From Piezodorus guildinii (taxonomy: Eukaryota; Arthropoda; Insecta; Hemiptera; Pentatomidae): a DNA stretch of 64,000 bases. How positions within the stretch are numbered: the stretch's first letter is position 1; each line of letters begins with the position of its first letter. Of the stretch, positions 32,650-42,761 are shown piece after piece. The notes below the pieces were generated by a model that saw only the letters and a program-made list of their open reading frames with translations, was not told where the DNA came from and did no database searches. A program made the translations under genes and the position numbers. Where the stretch lies: assembly GCA_023052935.1 (NCBI GenBank), contig CM041298.1, positions 56,766,990 to 56,830,989 of the forward strand. The letters are read 5' to 3'.

Positions 32650-33251
32650 CCCTGACATCATCGAGTTAGTGAAATGATGTGGAAAAGTCATATAAAACGA
32701 TGGTCACTGCCCGACGTTTTCGACTGCTTCAACACATACTGCACAAACGCTCCAACCTTCCCCTTAATTACAAAAGACTTATTCACATTACCATCAGCCG
32801 ATCCAATTTCTAGGACTGCTCCTCGACAAACGTCTTACTTGGAGTTCTTATACAAGACTAAAACGGCAAGAAATAGCCCGAAGTTTTTTACTACTTCAAC
32901 ACTTATGGGACAAACGTTAAAACCTTCCTCTTAAATACAAAACGCTCATTTATACGACCATCATAAGGCCTATATGGACATACGGAGTAGAGCTATGGGG
33001 CTCTACTAATCCATCGAATTCTTCTCGTATCCAATCTTACTATCCAAAATCCTTAACGCTCCTTACTTTGTCACGAATAAACTCATCCATAAAGACCTTA
33101 ATATTCCATAGGTTACTGAATCAGCCCGAACCAGGTATCAATTATTCCATTAAAAACTCCATTCTCACTCTAACCTACTTGTACTATCCTATCATCCTCT
33201 TCGATTCCTGATATACCTCCGAGGCGTCTGCAAAGAAGGTGGCCTCGAGAC
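32650..33251 (+). mobile_element. Jockey-like LINE fragment (J2), cut at the duplication junction
   Basis: Decayed C-terminal LINE coding sequence in shifting frames, with the recognisable piece 'tggacatacggagtagagct' (WTYGVELWGS). It runs parallel to 47380-48115 but stops at 'ggcctcgagac' (33251), where family H of unit 2 begins abruptly. The counterpart continues into its normal 3' UTR, so the copy here was cut by the duplication breakpoint. Confidence 0.8.
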
Positions 33252-33253
33252 AA

Positions 33254-34138
33254 TCTGGTGCGGGCGACACACGACTTTCACTTACCGTTGTTAAAATCAA
33301 TTAAAGAATTTTTAAATACAGTTAGAGATAAAAATACGCGAAACTATTTAAGAATTAATTAAAATAGAATTTCTATAGAAACATGTGTTTTATTAAAAAA
33401 TCTATTATTATTATCTTATATCAGCAGTTAGTTTTATGTTCTTTTCATCACTCTCTATTAACTTTTAAAGGCTTGTGTATGAGATAATATTTTTTTCTAA
33501 AATTTTTAGCTTTGCAACGGTGTATCATACATGTATATTACTGCTCTTACGTTCAAAAACGAAAAATTGCATTAAAAAATATTTTTTCTGTTTTCTCCTT
33601 TAGTTGGGTATCGAATTTATTCAATTTATATATTTACCTGTTTTTCATCAGCGTTAACAAGATAATATAGTTATTTTTATGGAATCTACAAAATTAAACG
33701 TACTTTAGAAGACGAAAATTTAAAATATCGGCACTTAAGCCCTGTCAGACCATTTTAATCAGAATAATAGAATAATCCTACATGATATGGAAGCCAATTA
33801 AATTTTACATCGATATAGCGAGTTTAATCAAAATCGTCGGAACTGTTTTCGAGAAAATCGAATAAAGGTGCAAAATACATGGTATAAAGTGACTCTTCTG
33901 ATAAGCTCATTTTGATGAAAAAGGTTTTGTAACGTCTCGGGCGGATATTTGTCTTAAATATGAAATTTCATAGGACCTACCGTTTCCGCCCGGGAGTTAC
34001 CACACACACACAAACCTTTTTGCGGGACTTGGTTATTTGAACTTAGGGGACCCTAAAATGTGTATTTCCGTTGAAAACTAGAATTCGAAAATTTTCACGA
34101 TCGCAATTCTTTAACTTACTATATATAGTAAGTGAAAG
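33254..34138 (+). mobile_element. Family H repeat, complete copy (unit 2)
   Basis: Paralogue of 28084-29011 with the same start and palindromic end, but a much shorter CA core (near 34001-34012). The core-length difference reflects microsatellite change after the duplication. Confidence 0.85.
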
Positions 34139-34184
34139 TAAAAAGTTAAAGCTAATTTTAAATAAAAAGTATATTTTTTCGTTG

Positions 34185-34870
34185 GAATCATGTTACTTTG
34201 ATTGAATTATATAGTAATATAAAATTATGTATAGCTATCAGTAATATGTTTATACCTTATTCGTCACATTACATTATATTTTAGAACTTCAGGCATAAGA
34301 TAATATTTGTTCTAATATCTTTATCTTTCTAACGATATATTAAACTTTTTTGTTACTGTTCTTACGTTCAAAAAACCAAAAACAACATTTAAAAAAATAT
34401 ATTTGCTCTTTTAACTTTTACATTTACCAGCTTTATATTAATCGTAATAAAAGGATATGGTTAATTCTTTTAAATATATAAAATTAATTGTACTTTAGAG
34501 GAAGAAAGCAAAACATTCGCCATTTGTGCCTTGTCAAACTGTTTCAATCAGAATTGAACCTAAATGATCTTATGATAACCCATTAAATTTTACATTGATA
34601 TAGCCAGTTTAATCAAAATCGTTAAAGCCACTTTTAAGAAAAATCATAAAAAGGTGCATAATGCATAGTATAAAGTGGCTCTTCTAGTTGTTCGATTTAA
34701 TGAAACTGCTTAAACCTTTCAGGCATATTACCTCCTTTAATACAAAATGGCTTTATAGAACTTATATTTTTTGAGCTAATCTTACATCCACCTCCCACAC
34801 ACGCGCAAACACACACACACAGACCTCGGGATCGATTGGACTCAGAGGACCTTAATAATAGGTGAGTGAA
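34185..34870 (+). mobile_element. Family H-related repeat, divergent subfamily (unit 2)
   Basis: Paralogue of 29080-29745, with a short CA core at 34798-34822 that the unit 1 copy largely lacks. Confidence 0.6.
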
Positions 34871-35579
34871 AGTGGAAATGCATAACCTACTATTTCTAAA
34901 AAATTAGACCTCTACACTAATTATTTTTCTTATTATTATTATTTTTTTTAAATTAAAATTTCCATACCTCTGATTTTATAGTCACTGAAGAGTAAGGAAT
35001 AGAAAGCGGGTAAACTTAATTACTTATAGTACCATAATAAATAAAATAATAAAAGGATCTTGAAATTGAATAATATTATAGTTTCACTATTTTCTTCTTT
35101 TTTTTCCTAACTCCTGAGGTGGACATTTTATGCGGTATATAGTTTTAATAAAATAAAATAATTAAAGTTTCTACGTTTCCATTTAATAACCTCTTTTTAT
35201 GTGGTGCCTGTTTCATTTTAAATTTGGATCTCTGTGAGTTTAGTAATGAGGCTTGAACCGCTGTAAAATAAATTTCTTGTTGGGATTGTAACCCACACCG
35301 CATTGGTACTAGGTGCACCAGTGGAATACACAATAAAATGGGCCAAAGGAATTAAGGTTCTAGCCTCGCATCCACGAATCCCAGAGAAGAATCCTCCCGA
35401 TAATTTGGGGTTTCTTTTATAGAAACGTGTTCAGCGTTCGTTCTAAACTTCTAAACAACAACAAATTATTTTACCGTATTTTCTTTAAAATACTAAGTGT
35501 TGCTCTTGTAAAACACACTTTTTTTTCTTTTCTTTTTTTTTCATTATTTATTGATTCTATTTGAGTACAAAAACAAAAA
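34871..35579. other. Repeat segment shared by both units
   Basis: Paralogue of 29746-30440, nearly identical. No gene. Confidence 0.45.
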
Positions 35580-35817
35580 TATGGTGCGGGAAACACACGA
35601 CTTTCACTTACCTCCATTTATAAAATCAATTAAAAAATTAATTAAAATGGAATTTCTATAGAAACATGTGTTTTATTAAAAAATCTATTATATTACATTA
35701 CAATAATCAGTTAGTTTTATCTTCGTTTCATCACTCTCTATTAACTTTTAAAAGCTTGTGTATGAGATAATATTTTTTCTAAAATTTTTAGCTTTCCTAC
35801 GGTATATCATACATGTA
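35580..35817 (+). mobile_element. Family H repeat, left part of a split copy (unit 2)
   Basis: It matches 30441-30678 and stops at 'acatgta', where the mariner starts. The remaining right part lies at 41037-41132 and 45711-45725. About 505 bp of the interior seen in unit 1 is absent. Confidence 0.85.
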
Positions 35818-36535
35818 TTGGGTTGAACTTTTGCCAACGTTCAACAAGCTTTCTTATTCCACCAGAAAAAAAATCCGAATCCCTGGACTCAATGAAATCA
35901 CGAAAAGAATTTTCAATGTCGTCCTGGTTTTGAAAATTTTTCTCCCTCAAAAAGTTGTCCAGATGCCTGAAAAAGTGGAAGTCTGTAGGAGAGAGGTCAG
36001 GTGAATAAGGCGGATGTTGGAGAACTTCGTAGCCCAACTCGTGCAGTCGTCGAAGCGTTGGTTGTGCAACGTGTGGTCTGGCGTTATCGTGGAGCAGGAT
36101 CGGCCCCTTCCGATTCATCAATGCTGGGCAAAGACGTTGCAATTTTTGAGTTCCGAGTTCCGCCGCCATTTCCCGTGTGGTTTTGGTTGGGTCTTCTTCC
36201 ACTTTTGACCTCAGCTGGTCGTTGTCCAGAGCAAGATGACGGCCCCGACCTTCCTTGTCTTCGAGGTCGAAATCTCCTATGCGAAACTTCTGGAACCAAC
36301 GCTGCACCGTGCACTCATTAATAGCCCCCTGACCCCACACTTCATTAATATTACGAGCCGTTTGCGCAGCGCTGCGCCCTAATTTAAATTCGTAAAAATA
36401 AATTTGACGAAAATCGCACTTTGACATTTTCGATTCAAGACCTTTGAACACACTGAACAAAACGATTTTACTAAACAAATTCATGGTGAAAGAGAGGGTA
36501 TTAGATAAGGTTTGTTTTGGTATAATAATGATCAA
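35807..36535 (-). pseudogene. mariner transposase with internal deletion
   Basis: The 242-codon frame has one uninterrupted reading frame but is shorter than the ~345 residues usual for mariner. The canonical start is probably the Met of MSKCDFRQIYFYEFKLGRSA (about residue 37). The first helix-turn-helix is present (NECTVQRWFQKFRIGDFD), then after TREMAAELG the frame jumps to QRLCPALMNRKGPILLHDNA. The second helix-turn-helix and the first catalytic Asp are deleted in frame. The second Asp (HDNARPH) and third Asp (YSPDLSPTDFHFF), 34 residues apart, are intact. The C-terminus reaches VERWQKF. The gene could be expressed but cannot be catalytic. Confidence 0.9.
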
Positions 36536-36616
36536 TGTTAGGATTAGCTTTGTTTACACAATTGGAATTAAGATATTGCAATAGAGGAAACCTGCATTAA
36601 TTTTGCATCAACCCAA
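35818..36616 (-). mobile_element. mariner-like transposon, internally deleted, with TIRs and TA ends
   Basis: A 799-bp element with terminal inverted repeats TTGGGTTGA... at 35818 and the complement ...CAACCCAA at 36616, flanked by TA on both sides (35816-35817, 36617-36618). The left flank is family H; the right flank is satellite DNA. The two sides therefore do not reconstruct one empty site. It contains one long minus-strand frame. Confidence 0.9.
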
Positions 36617-38975
36617 TATTAATTTTAATGGCGCTCGCTCAAATATGGGTTTATTATAACTTTTTCGTATTTATTGGATACAAGGCTAAGTAGCTGCGTT
36701 CCCAAAGGTTCGTTACCGATTATACTATTAATTGTAATCGCGCTCGCTCAAATATGGGTTTATTATAACTTTTACGTAATTTAATGGATACAAGGCTAAG
36801 TAGCTGCGTTCCCAAAGGTTCGCTACCGACTATACCACTAATTTTAATCGCGCTCGCTCAAATATGGGTTTATTATAACTTTTTCGTATTTATTGGACAC
36901 AAGGCTAAGTAGTTGCGTTCCCAAAGGTTCGTTACCGATTATACTATTAATTGTAATCGCGCTCGCTCAAATATGGGTTTATTATAACTTTTACGTAATT
37001 TAATGGATACAAGGCTAAGTAGCTGCGTTCCCAAAGGTTCGCTACCGACTATACCACTAATTTTAATCGCGCTCGCTCAAATATGGGTTTATTATAACTT
37101 TTTCGTATTTATTGGACACAAGGCTAAGTAGTTGCGTTCCCAAAGGTTCGTTACCGATTATACTATTAATTTTAATGGTGCTCGCTCAAATATGGGTTTA
37201 TTATAACTTTTTCGTAATTTAATGGATACAAGGCTAAGTAGCTGCGTTCCCAAAGGTTCGTTACCGATTATACTATTAATTTTAATGGCGCTCGCTCAAA
37301 TATGGGTTTATTATAACTTTTTCGTATTTATTGGATACAAGGCTAAGTAGCTGCGTTCCCAAAGGTTCGTTACCGATTATACTATTAATTTTAATGGCGC
37401 TCGCTCAAATATGGGTTTATTATAACTTTTTCGTAATTTAATGGATACAAGGCTAAGTAGATGCGTTCCCAAAGGTTCGTTACCGATTATACTATTAATT
37501 TTAATGGCGCTCGCTCAAATATGGGTTTATTATAACTTTTTCGTATTTATTGGATACAAGGCTAAGTAGCTGCGTTCGCAAAGGTTCGTTACCGATTATA
37601 CTATTAATTGTAATCGCGCTCGCTCAAATATGGGTTTATTATAACTTTTTCGTATTTATTGGATACAAGGCTAAGTAGCTGCGTTCCCAAAGGTTCGTTA
37701 CCGACTATACCACTAATTTTAATCGCGCTCGCTCAAATATGGGTTTATTATAACTTTTCCGTATTTATTGGATACAAGGCTAAGTAGCTGCGTTCCCAAA
37801 GGTTCGCTACCGACTATACCACTAATTTTAATCGCGCTCGCTCAAATATGGGTTTATTATAACTTTTTCGTATTTATTGGACACAAGGCTAAGTAGTTGC
37901 GTTCCCAAAGGTTCGTTACCGATTATACTATTAATTTTAATGGTGCTCGCTCAAATATGGGTTTATTATAACTTTTTCGTAATTTAATGGATACAAGGCT
38001 AAGTAGCTGCGTTCCCAAAGGTTCGTTACCGATTATACTATTAATTTTAATGGCGCTCGCTCAAATATGGGTTTATTATAACTTTTTCGTATTTATTGGA
38101 TACAAGGCTAAGTAGCTGGGTTCCCAAAGGTTCGTTACCGATTATACTATTAATTTTAATGGCGCTCGCTGAAATATGGGTTTATTATAACTTTTTCGTA
38201 ATTTAATGGATACACGGCTAAGTAGCTGCGTTCCCAAAGGTTCGTTACCGATTATACTATTAATTTTAATGGCGCTCACTCAAATATGGGTTTATTATAA
38301 CTTTTTCGTATTTATTGGATATAAGGCTAAGTAGCTGCGTTCGCAAAGGTTCGTTACCGATTATACTATTAATTGTAATCGCGCTCGCTCAAATATGGGT
38401 TTATTATAACTTTTTCGTATTTATTGGATACAAGGCTAAGTAGCTGCGTTCCCAAAGGTTCGTTACCGACTATACCACTAATTTTAATCGCGCTCGCTCA
38501 AATATGGGTTTATTATAACTTTTCCGTATTTATTGGATACAAGGCTAAGTAGCTGCGTTCCCAAAGGTTCGTTACCGATTATACTATTAATTGTAATCGC
38601 GCTCGCTCAAATATGAGTTTATTATAACTTTTTCGTATTTATTGGATACAAGGCTAAGTAGCTGCGTTCCCAAAGGTTCGGTACCGATTATACCATTAAT
38701 TTTAATCGCGCTCGCTCAAATATGGGTTAATTATTACTTTTTTCGTATTTATTGGATACAAGGCTAAGTAGCTGCGTTCCCAAAGGTTCGTTACCGACTA
38801 TACCACTAATTTTTATCGCGCTCGCTGAAATATGGGTTTATTATAACTTTTTCGTATTTATTCGCTATTAGGCTCAGTCGCTGCGTAACCAACGGCTCGT
38901 TACAGATTATACTTTTAATTTTAATTGTGCTAACTCATGCAGAGGTTTATTTTAACATGTTCGTATTATTTTTAT
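36617..38975 (+). repeat. 109/110-bp satellite array, forward arm (~21 monomers)
   Basis: Head-to-tail monomers are marked by 'gcgctcgctcaaatatgggt' at 36631, 36740, 36850, 36959 and so on to about 38819. Two variants alternate in part of the array, one with 'cgtatttattgg' (109 bp) and one with 'cgtaatttaatgg' (110 bp), giving a dimeric higher-order period of about 219 bp. The last units decay (38860-38975). No ORF or promoter is apparent. Confidence 0.95.
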
Positions 38976-39440
38976 ACTTGAAAATATATGTACTTTTTAA
39001 AGGATTTTGTTAATGGTATTAATTATTTCAGTTGGTTGCTTTAGAGTAGATTTTGTTTGAATTTTTTTCATCAAATAAAAATAGGCGTATATTATCGTTC
39101 TGTTCAGCTGATTTTTATCAAACTCCAAAATATTAACCAAATAGATAAATTTCTATCCTGATGAAAAGGATTAGTGGTAATCCAATAGATCAAAATTTAC
39201 AAAAAACACGAAATAAACATACATTAGACCAACAGACTAAAAAAACATTCACTAACTAAACCCCCCAAAACCCAATACAGAAATTAGCATAGAAAAGAAA
39301 CACGAAAAAGTTAAAACAAATCAATTATTATCCGAACGCACTTAAAACCAATAAAACGTTTATCAGCCAAACCGAAAACAAAATACAGAAATTAGTACTA
39401 AAATCAATCTATTCTGGAAAGAGAATATCTATTTAGTTAT
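38976..39440. other. Spacer between inverted satellite arms
   Basis: AT-rich with no gene. The right half contains far-diverged monomer pieces in minus orientation ('aacacgaaaaagtt', 'aaaccaatatttg'), so the satellite once extended further. Confidence 0.6.
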
Positions 39441-40650
39441 AATAAACCAATATTTGTGCGAGCGCGATTAAAATTAATGGTATAATCGGTAACGAACCTT
39501 TGAGAAGCAGCTACTGATCCTAGTATCCAATAAATACGAAAAAGTTATAATAAACTCATATTTGAGCGAGCGCGATTACAATTAATAGTATAATCGGTAA
39601 CGAACCTTTGGGAACGCAGCTACTTAGCCTTGTATCCAATAAATACGAAAAAGTTATAATAAACCCATATTTGAGCGAGCGCGATTACAATTAATAGTAT
39701 AATCGGTAACGAACCTTTGGGAACGCAGCTACTTAGCCTTGTATCCATTAAATTACGAAAAAGTTATAATAAACCCATATTTGAGCGAGCGCCATTAAAA
39801 TTAATAGTATAATCGGTAACGAACCTTTGGGAACGCAACTACTTAGCCTTGTATCCAATAAATACGAAAAAGTTATAATAAACCCATATTTGAGCGAGCG
39901 CCATTAAAATTAATAGTATAATCGGTAACGAACCTTTGGGAACGCAGCTACTTAGCCTTGTATCCATTAAATTACGAAAAAGTTATAATAAACCCATATT
40001 TGAGCGAGCGCCATTAAAATTAATAGTATAATCGGTAACGAACCTTTGGGAACGCAGCTACTTAGCCTTGTATCCAATAAATACAAAAAAGTTATAATAA
40101 ACCCATATTTGAGCGAGCGCCATTAAAATTAATAGTATAATCGGTAACGAACCTTTGGGAACGCAGCTACTTAGCCTTGTATCCATTAAATTACGAAAAA
40201 GTTATAATAAACCCATATTTGAGCGAGCGCGATTACAATTAATAGTATAATCGGTAACGAACCTTTGGGAACGCAGCTACTTAGCCTTGTATCCATTAAA
40301 TTACGAAAAAGTTATAATAAACCCATATTTGAGCGAGCGCGATTACAATTAATAGTATAATCGGTAACGAACCTTTGGGAACGCAGCTACTTAGCCTTGT
40401 ATCCAATAAATACGAAAAAGTTATAATAAACCCATATTTGAGCGAGCGCCATTAAAATTAATAGTATAATCGGTAACGAACCTTTGGGAACGCAGCTACT
40501 TAGCCTTGTATCCATTAAATTACGAAAAAGTTATAATAAACCCATATTTGAGCGAGCGCGATTAAAATTAATAGCATAATCGGTAACGAACCTTTGGGAA
40601 CCCAGCTACCGAGCCTGGTAATAATAAATACGAAAAAGTTAAAATGAAAT
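39441..40650 (-). repeat. 109/110-bp satellite array, inverted arm (~11 monomers)
   Basis: The same monomer in reverse orientation, marked by 'tttgagcgagcgc' about every 109-110 bp from about 39455 to 40550. Both length variants occur. The arm can pair with 36617-38975, so the locus forms an inverted repeat with 1.2-kb arms. Edge units are degenerate on both sides. Confidence 0.95.
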
Positions 40651-41036
40651 TCCAAGTGTAAAAAAACATAATAGTAGGCTCCGATATCGATTTTATCTGA
40701 AGAGTTTACAATAATCTGTAAGCCCACCATCTTAATAATAATAAATTACCCTTATCAATTTTTTAACGAAAAGTTTAAAATAATCAACAATATGAAATAA
40801 AAGATGGCTTAAAGAAATTATTAATATAAATTAACTTAATAGATGTATGTAATATACTCTATTCTGGCCACCTCATACAAAAAAGTAATCAAGTACTCAA
40901 AAGTACGAAAATTTTGATTACAGAGGAAAATAGAAAGTAATCAGGCGGAAAGCTGAGTAGATTTTGTAATCAGCAGCGAGCATCATTTGATTACAGTAAT
41001 CAGTACTCAAATTTTTTGAGTATTTGCCCATCACTA
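40651..41036. mobile_element. hAT-like transposon right terminus
   Basis: The end reads 'tgagtatttgcccatcacta' (41018-41036 region). Its complement TAGTGATGGGCAAATACTC has the form of terminal inverted repeats of many hAT elements. Repeated 'gtaatcagtactcaa' / 'agtaatcaagtactc' motifs lie just inside it (about 40886-41010), as in hAT subterminal repeats. The next bases 'gactcagg' rejoin family H exactly and could be one copy of an 8-bp duplication. The left end is not visible. No transposase was found, so this is non-autonomous and may have carried the satellite arrays. Confidence 0.6.
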
Positions 41037-41132
41037 GACTCAGGTGACCCTAAAACGTGTATTTCCGTCAAAAACTGATATTCGAAAATTTTCACGATCG
41101 CAATACTTTCCCTTAATACATATATAGTAAGT
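41037..41132 (+). mobile_element. Family H repeat, right part of a split copy (unit 2)
   Basis: It matches 31183-31280 from 'gactcaggtgaccc' to 'tatatagtaagt'. The LINE then intervenes, and the last bases 'gaaag' resume at 45721. Confidence 0.85.
41123..41132 (+). repeat. Target site duplication of LINE, left copy
   Basis: 'tatagtaagt' is repeated at 45711-45720. The matching empty site is present in unit 1 at about 31273-31282. Confidence 0.9.
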
Positions 41133-41444
41133 CCTCGATCAGCTGATGCGCTCGATGATAACAGTCATACGTTACATCGTCTCTCAGATTTTTGCTTTTT
41201 TCAGTAGGAATTCGCTAGAATTCAGTCTGGAGAACATCACTAGACCTCAGGAATATTACGGCAGTGAATATTGGAGAAGTTCCGGTAAGCAAAGTTATAA
41301 TTTACTTTGTACAATCACGAAAAAGTGAAAGGAGGGTCACTGATCAGCTGATTGCCGCCAGCTCGGCAAGCTCGGGCTTGCTTTTCTTTTATCTTTAATT
41401 CTTATCTCATTATTTATTTATTATTATTATTATTTTCTTAATCA

Positions 41445-42761
41445 ATGAGATATTTTCATCAAGTCATGTCCTCAAAGTCCACAAGTAAAAGATCTAGATC
41501 TGCAGGTTCGAACTCGTCTCCCACAAAACAGAGACCCCGCCGTGAACAAAATAAAAAAATGATTCCACCAGCTACCGCGTCAGCTACCTCATTAGGATCT
41601 GAACCACAGCCCAGCACATCATCACAAGGAATAACTGATGAATCTCCGTTTTTTACACCGAATCCATTTCAGATCCTCCAAAATGAAAAAGAAACCATGG
41701 AATCTTCTCCTATACCCAGAGAACCACTACCTCCACCAATATTTGTTAAAAATATTAAAAATTTTAAACTGATGTGTGCGCATTTAAACAAAGTAACAGA
41801 TCCTAATAGTTATTATTGTATAAGTAGAACCAATGATACTAAAATATCTCCGACTACTGCTGAAACCTACAGAAAGATTGTAAAATATCTGACTGAGACC
41901 AAAGCTGACTTTCATACTTATCAGCTGCGCCAAGAGAGAGCATTAAGGGTCGTAATCAGAAACCTACATTCCTCAACACCCGTTGAAGCAATCAAAGAAG
42001 AACTGACAGAATTAGGATTCCAAGTGAGGCAAGTCACCAACGTTCTAAAAGATAAAAGTCCACTCCCTCTATTCTTCGTGGACTTGGAACCATCAGCAGG
42101 AGTCGAAAAAATCTATGACCTCAGTAGACTGTACTATACCCGTGTAAAAGTTGAAAAACCTTACACAAAGAAAGAAATAGTCCAGTGCCATAACTGTCAG
42201 GCATATGGTCATACTAAAAGTTATTTCCATCACATACCACGCTGTGTGAAATGCGGTGAACAGCATAAAACAGAAGAATGTACAAGATCAAGATCAACAC
42301 CCGCTGTATGTGCTCTGTGCCTCAAGGACCACCCGGCTAACTACAAGGGATGTGAAATCTACAAGAAACTCAGAACCAGATACCAAAAACCTCAGGATCC
42401 GAATGAAACAGCTGTACCAACCAGAAGCAGAAGAGAACCATCTAAACTTGTAAATTCTAACGTGTCATTTGCCCACTTGCTTGGAGGTGGTAACCAGAAT
42501 CATGAAGTCGAGGCACTGCCGGAACAACATTTTCCTCAACATTCTCAATCTATTGTACAAGAATCTATCCCTCAAAGTTTACCTAATCTTCAAAAAACCC
42601 CTCAACATCAAATTTCTCATATCCCTCCACCATCAAACGTCACAGATCTTACCAGTCTAATGACATCGTTCATCTCCGAAATCAAATCTCTTGTTATGCC
42701 GCTTATATCACTCCTTACAAACCTAGTATCGAATCTAATCCCTGCCTTGAAAAATCCTTAA
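41445..42761 (+). CDS. LINE ORF1, gag-like nucleic-acid-binding protein
   Basis: 438 residues. A basic, Ser/Pro-rich N-terminus (1-100) is followed by a globular region (about 100-245), and then three cysteine-rich knuckles as in Jockey-clade ORF1: C248-x2-C251-x4-H256 with Phe at 261 where the fourth ligand (Cys) is expected, C267-x2-C270-x3-H274-x4-C279, and C289-x2-C292-x3-H296-x6-C303. The C-terminal ~130 residues are Gln/Pro-rich and end in a hydrophobic segment. The product would coat LINE RNA. The Phe at 261 ('ttc', one base from 'tgc') probably damages the first knuckle. The true start may be the second Met (residue 8). ORF2 begins directly after the stop. Confidence 0.92.
   Translation: MRYFHQVMSSKSTSKRSRSAGSNSSPTKQRPRREQNKKMIPPATASATSLGSEPQPSTSSQGITDESPFFTPNPFQILQNEKETMESSPIPREPLPPPIFVKNIKNFKLMCAHLNKVTDPNSYYCISRTNDTKISPTTAETYRKIVKYLTETKADFHTYQLRQERALRVVIRNLHSSTPVEAIKEELTELGFQVRQVTNVLKDKSPLPLFFVDLEPSAGVEKIYDLSRLYYTRVKVEKPYTKKEIVQCHNCQAYGHTKSYFHHIPRCVKCGEQHKTEECTRSRSTPAVCALCLKDHPANYKGCEIYKKLRTRYQKPQDPNETAVPTRSRREPSKLVNSNVSFAHLLGGGNQNHEVEALPEQHFPQHSQSIVQESIPQSLPNLQKTPQHQISHIPPPSNVTDLTSLMTSFISEIKSLVMPLISLLTNLVSNLIPALKNP

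Noticed and set aside
36001..36321. 106-codon plus-strand frame rich in Cys and Pro
   Set aside because: It is the antisense of the mariner transposase on the minus strand, which has clear family motifs.
36617..40650. CRISPR-like or regulatory array
   Set aside because: Monomers are contiguous and 109-110 bp long with no unique spacers, so this is satellite DNA.
40515..40730. 71-codon minus-strand frame in the satellite
   Set aside because: It lies across the last monomers and spacer. The monomer repeats show no coding constraint and the frame is by chance.
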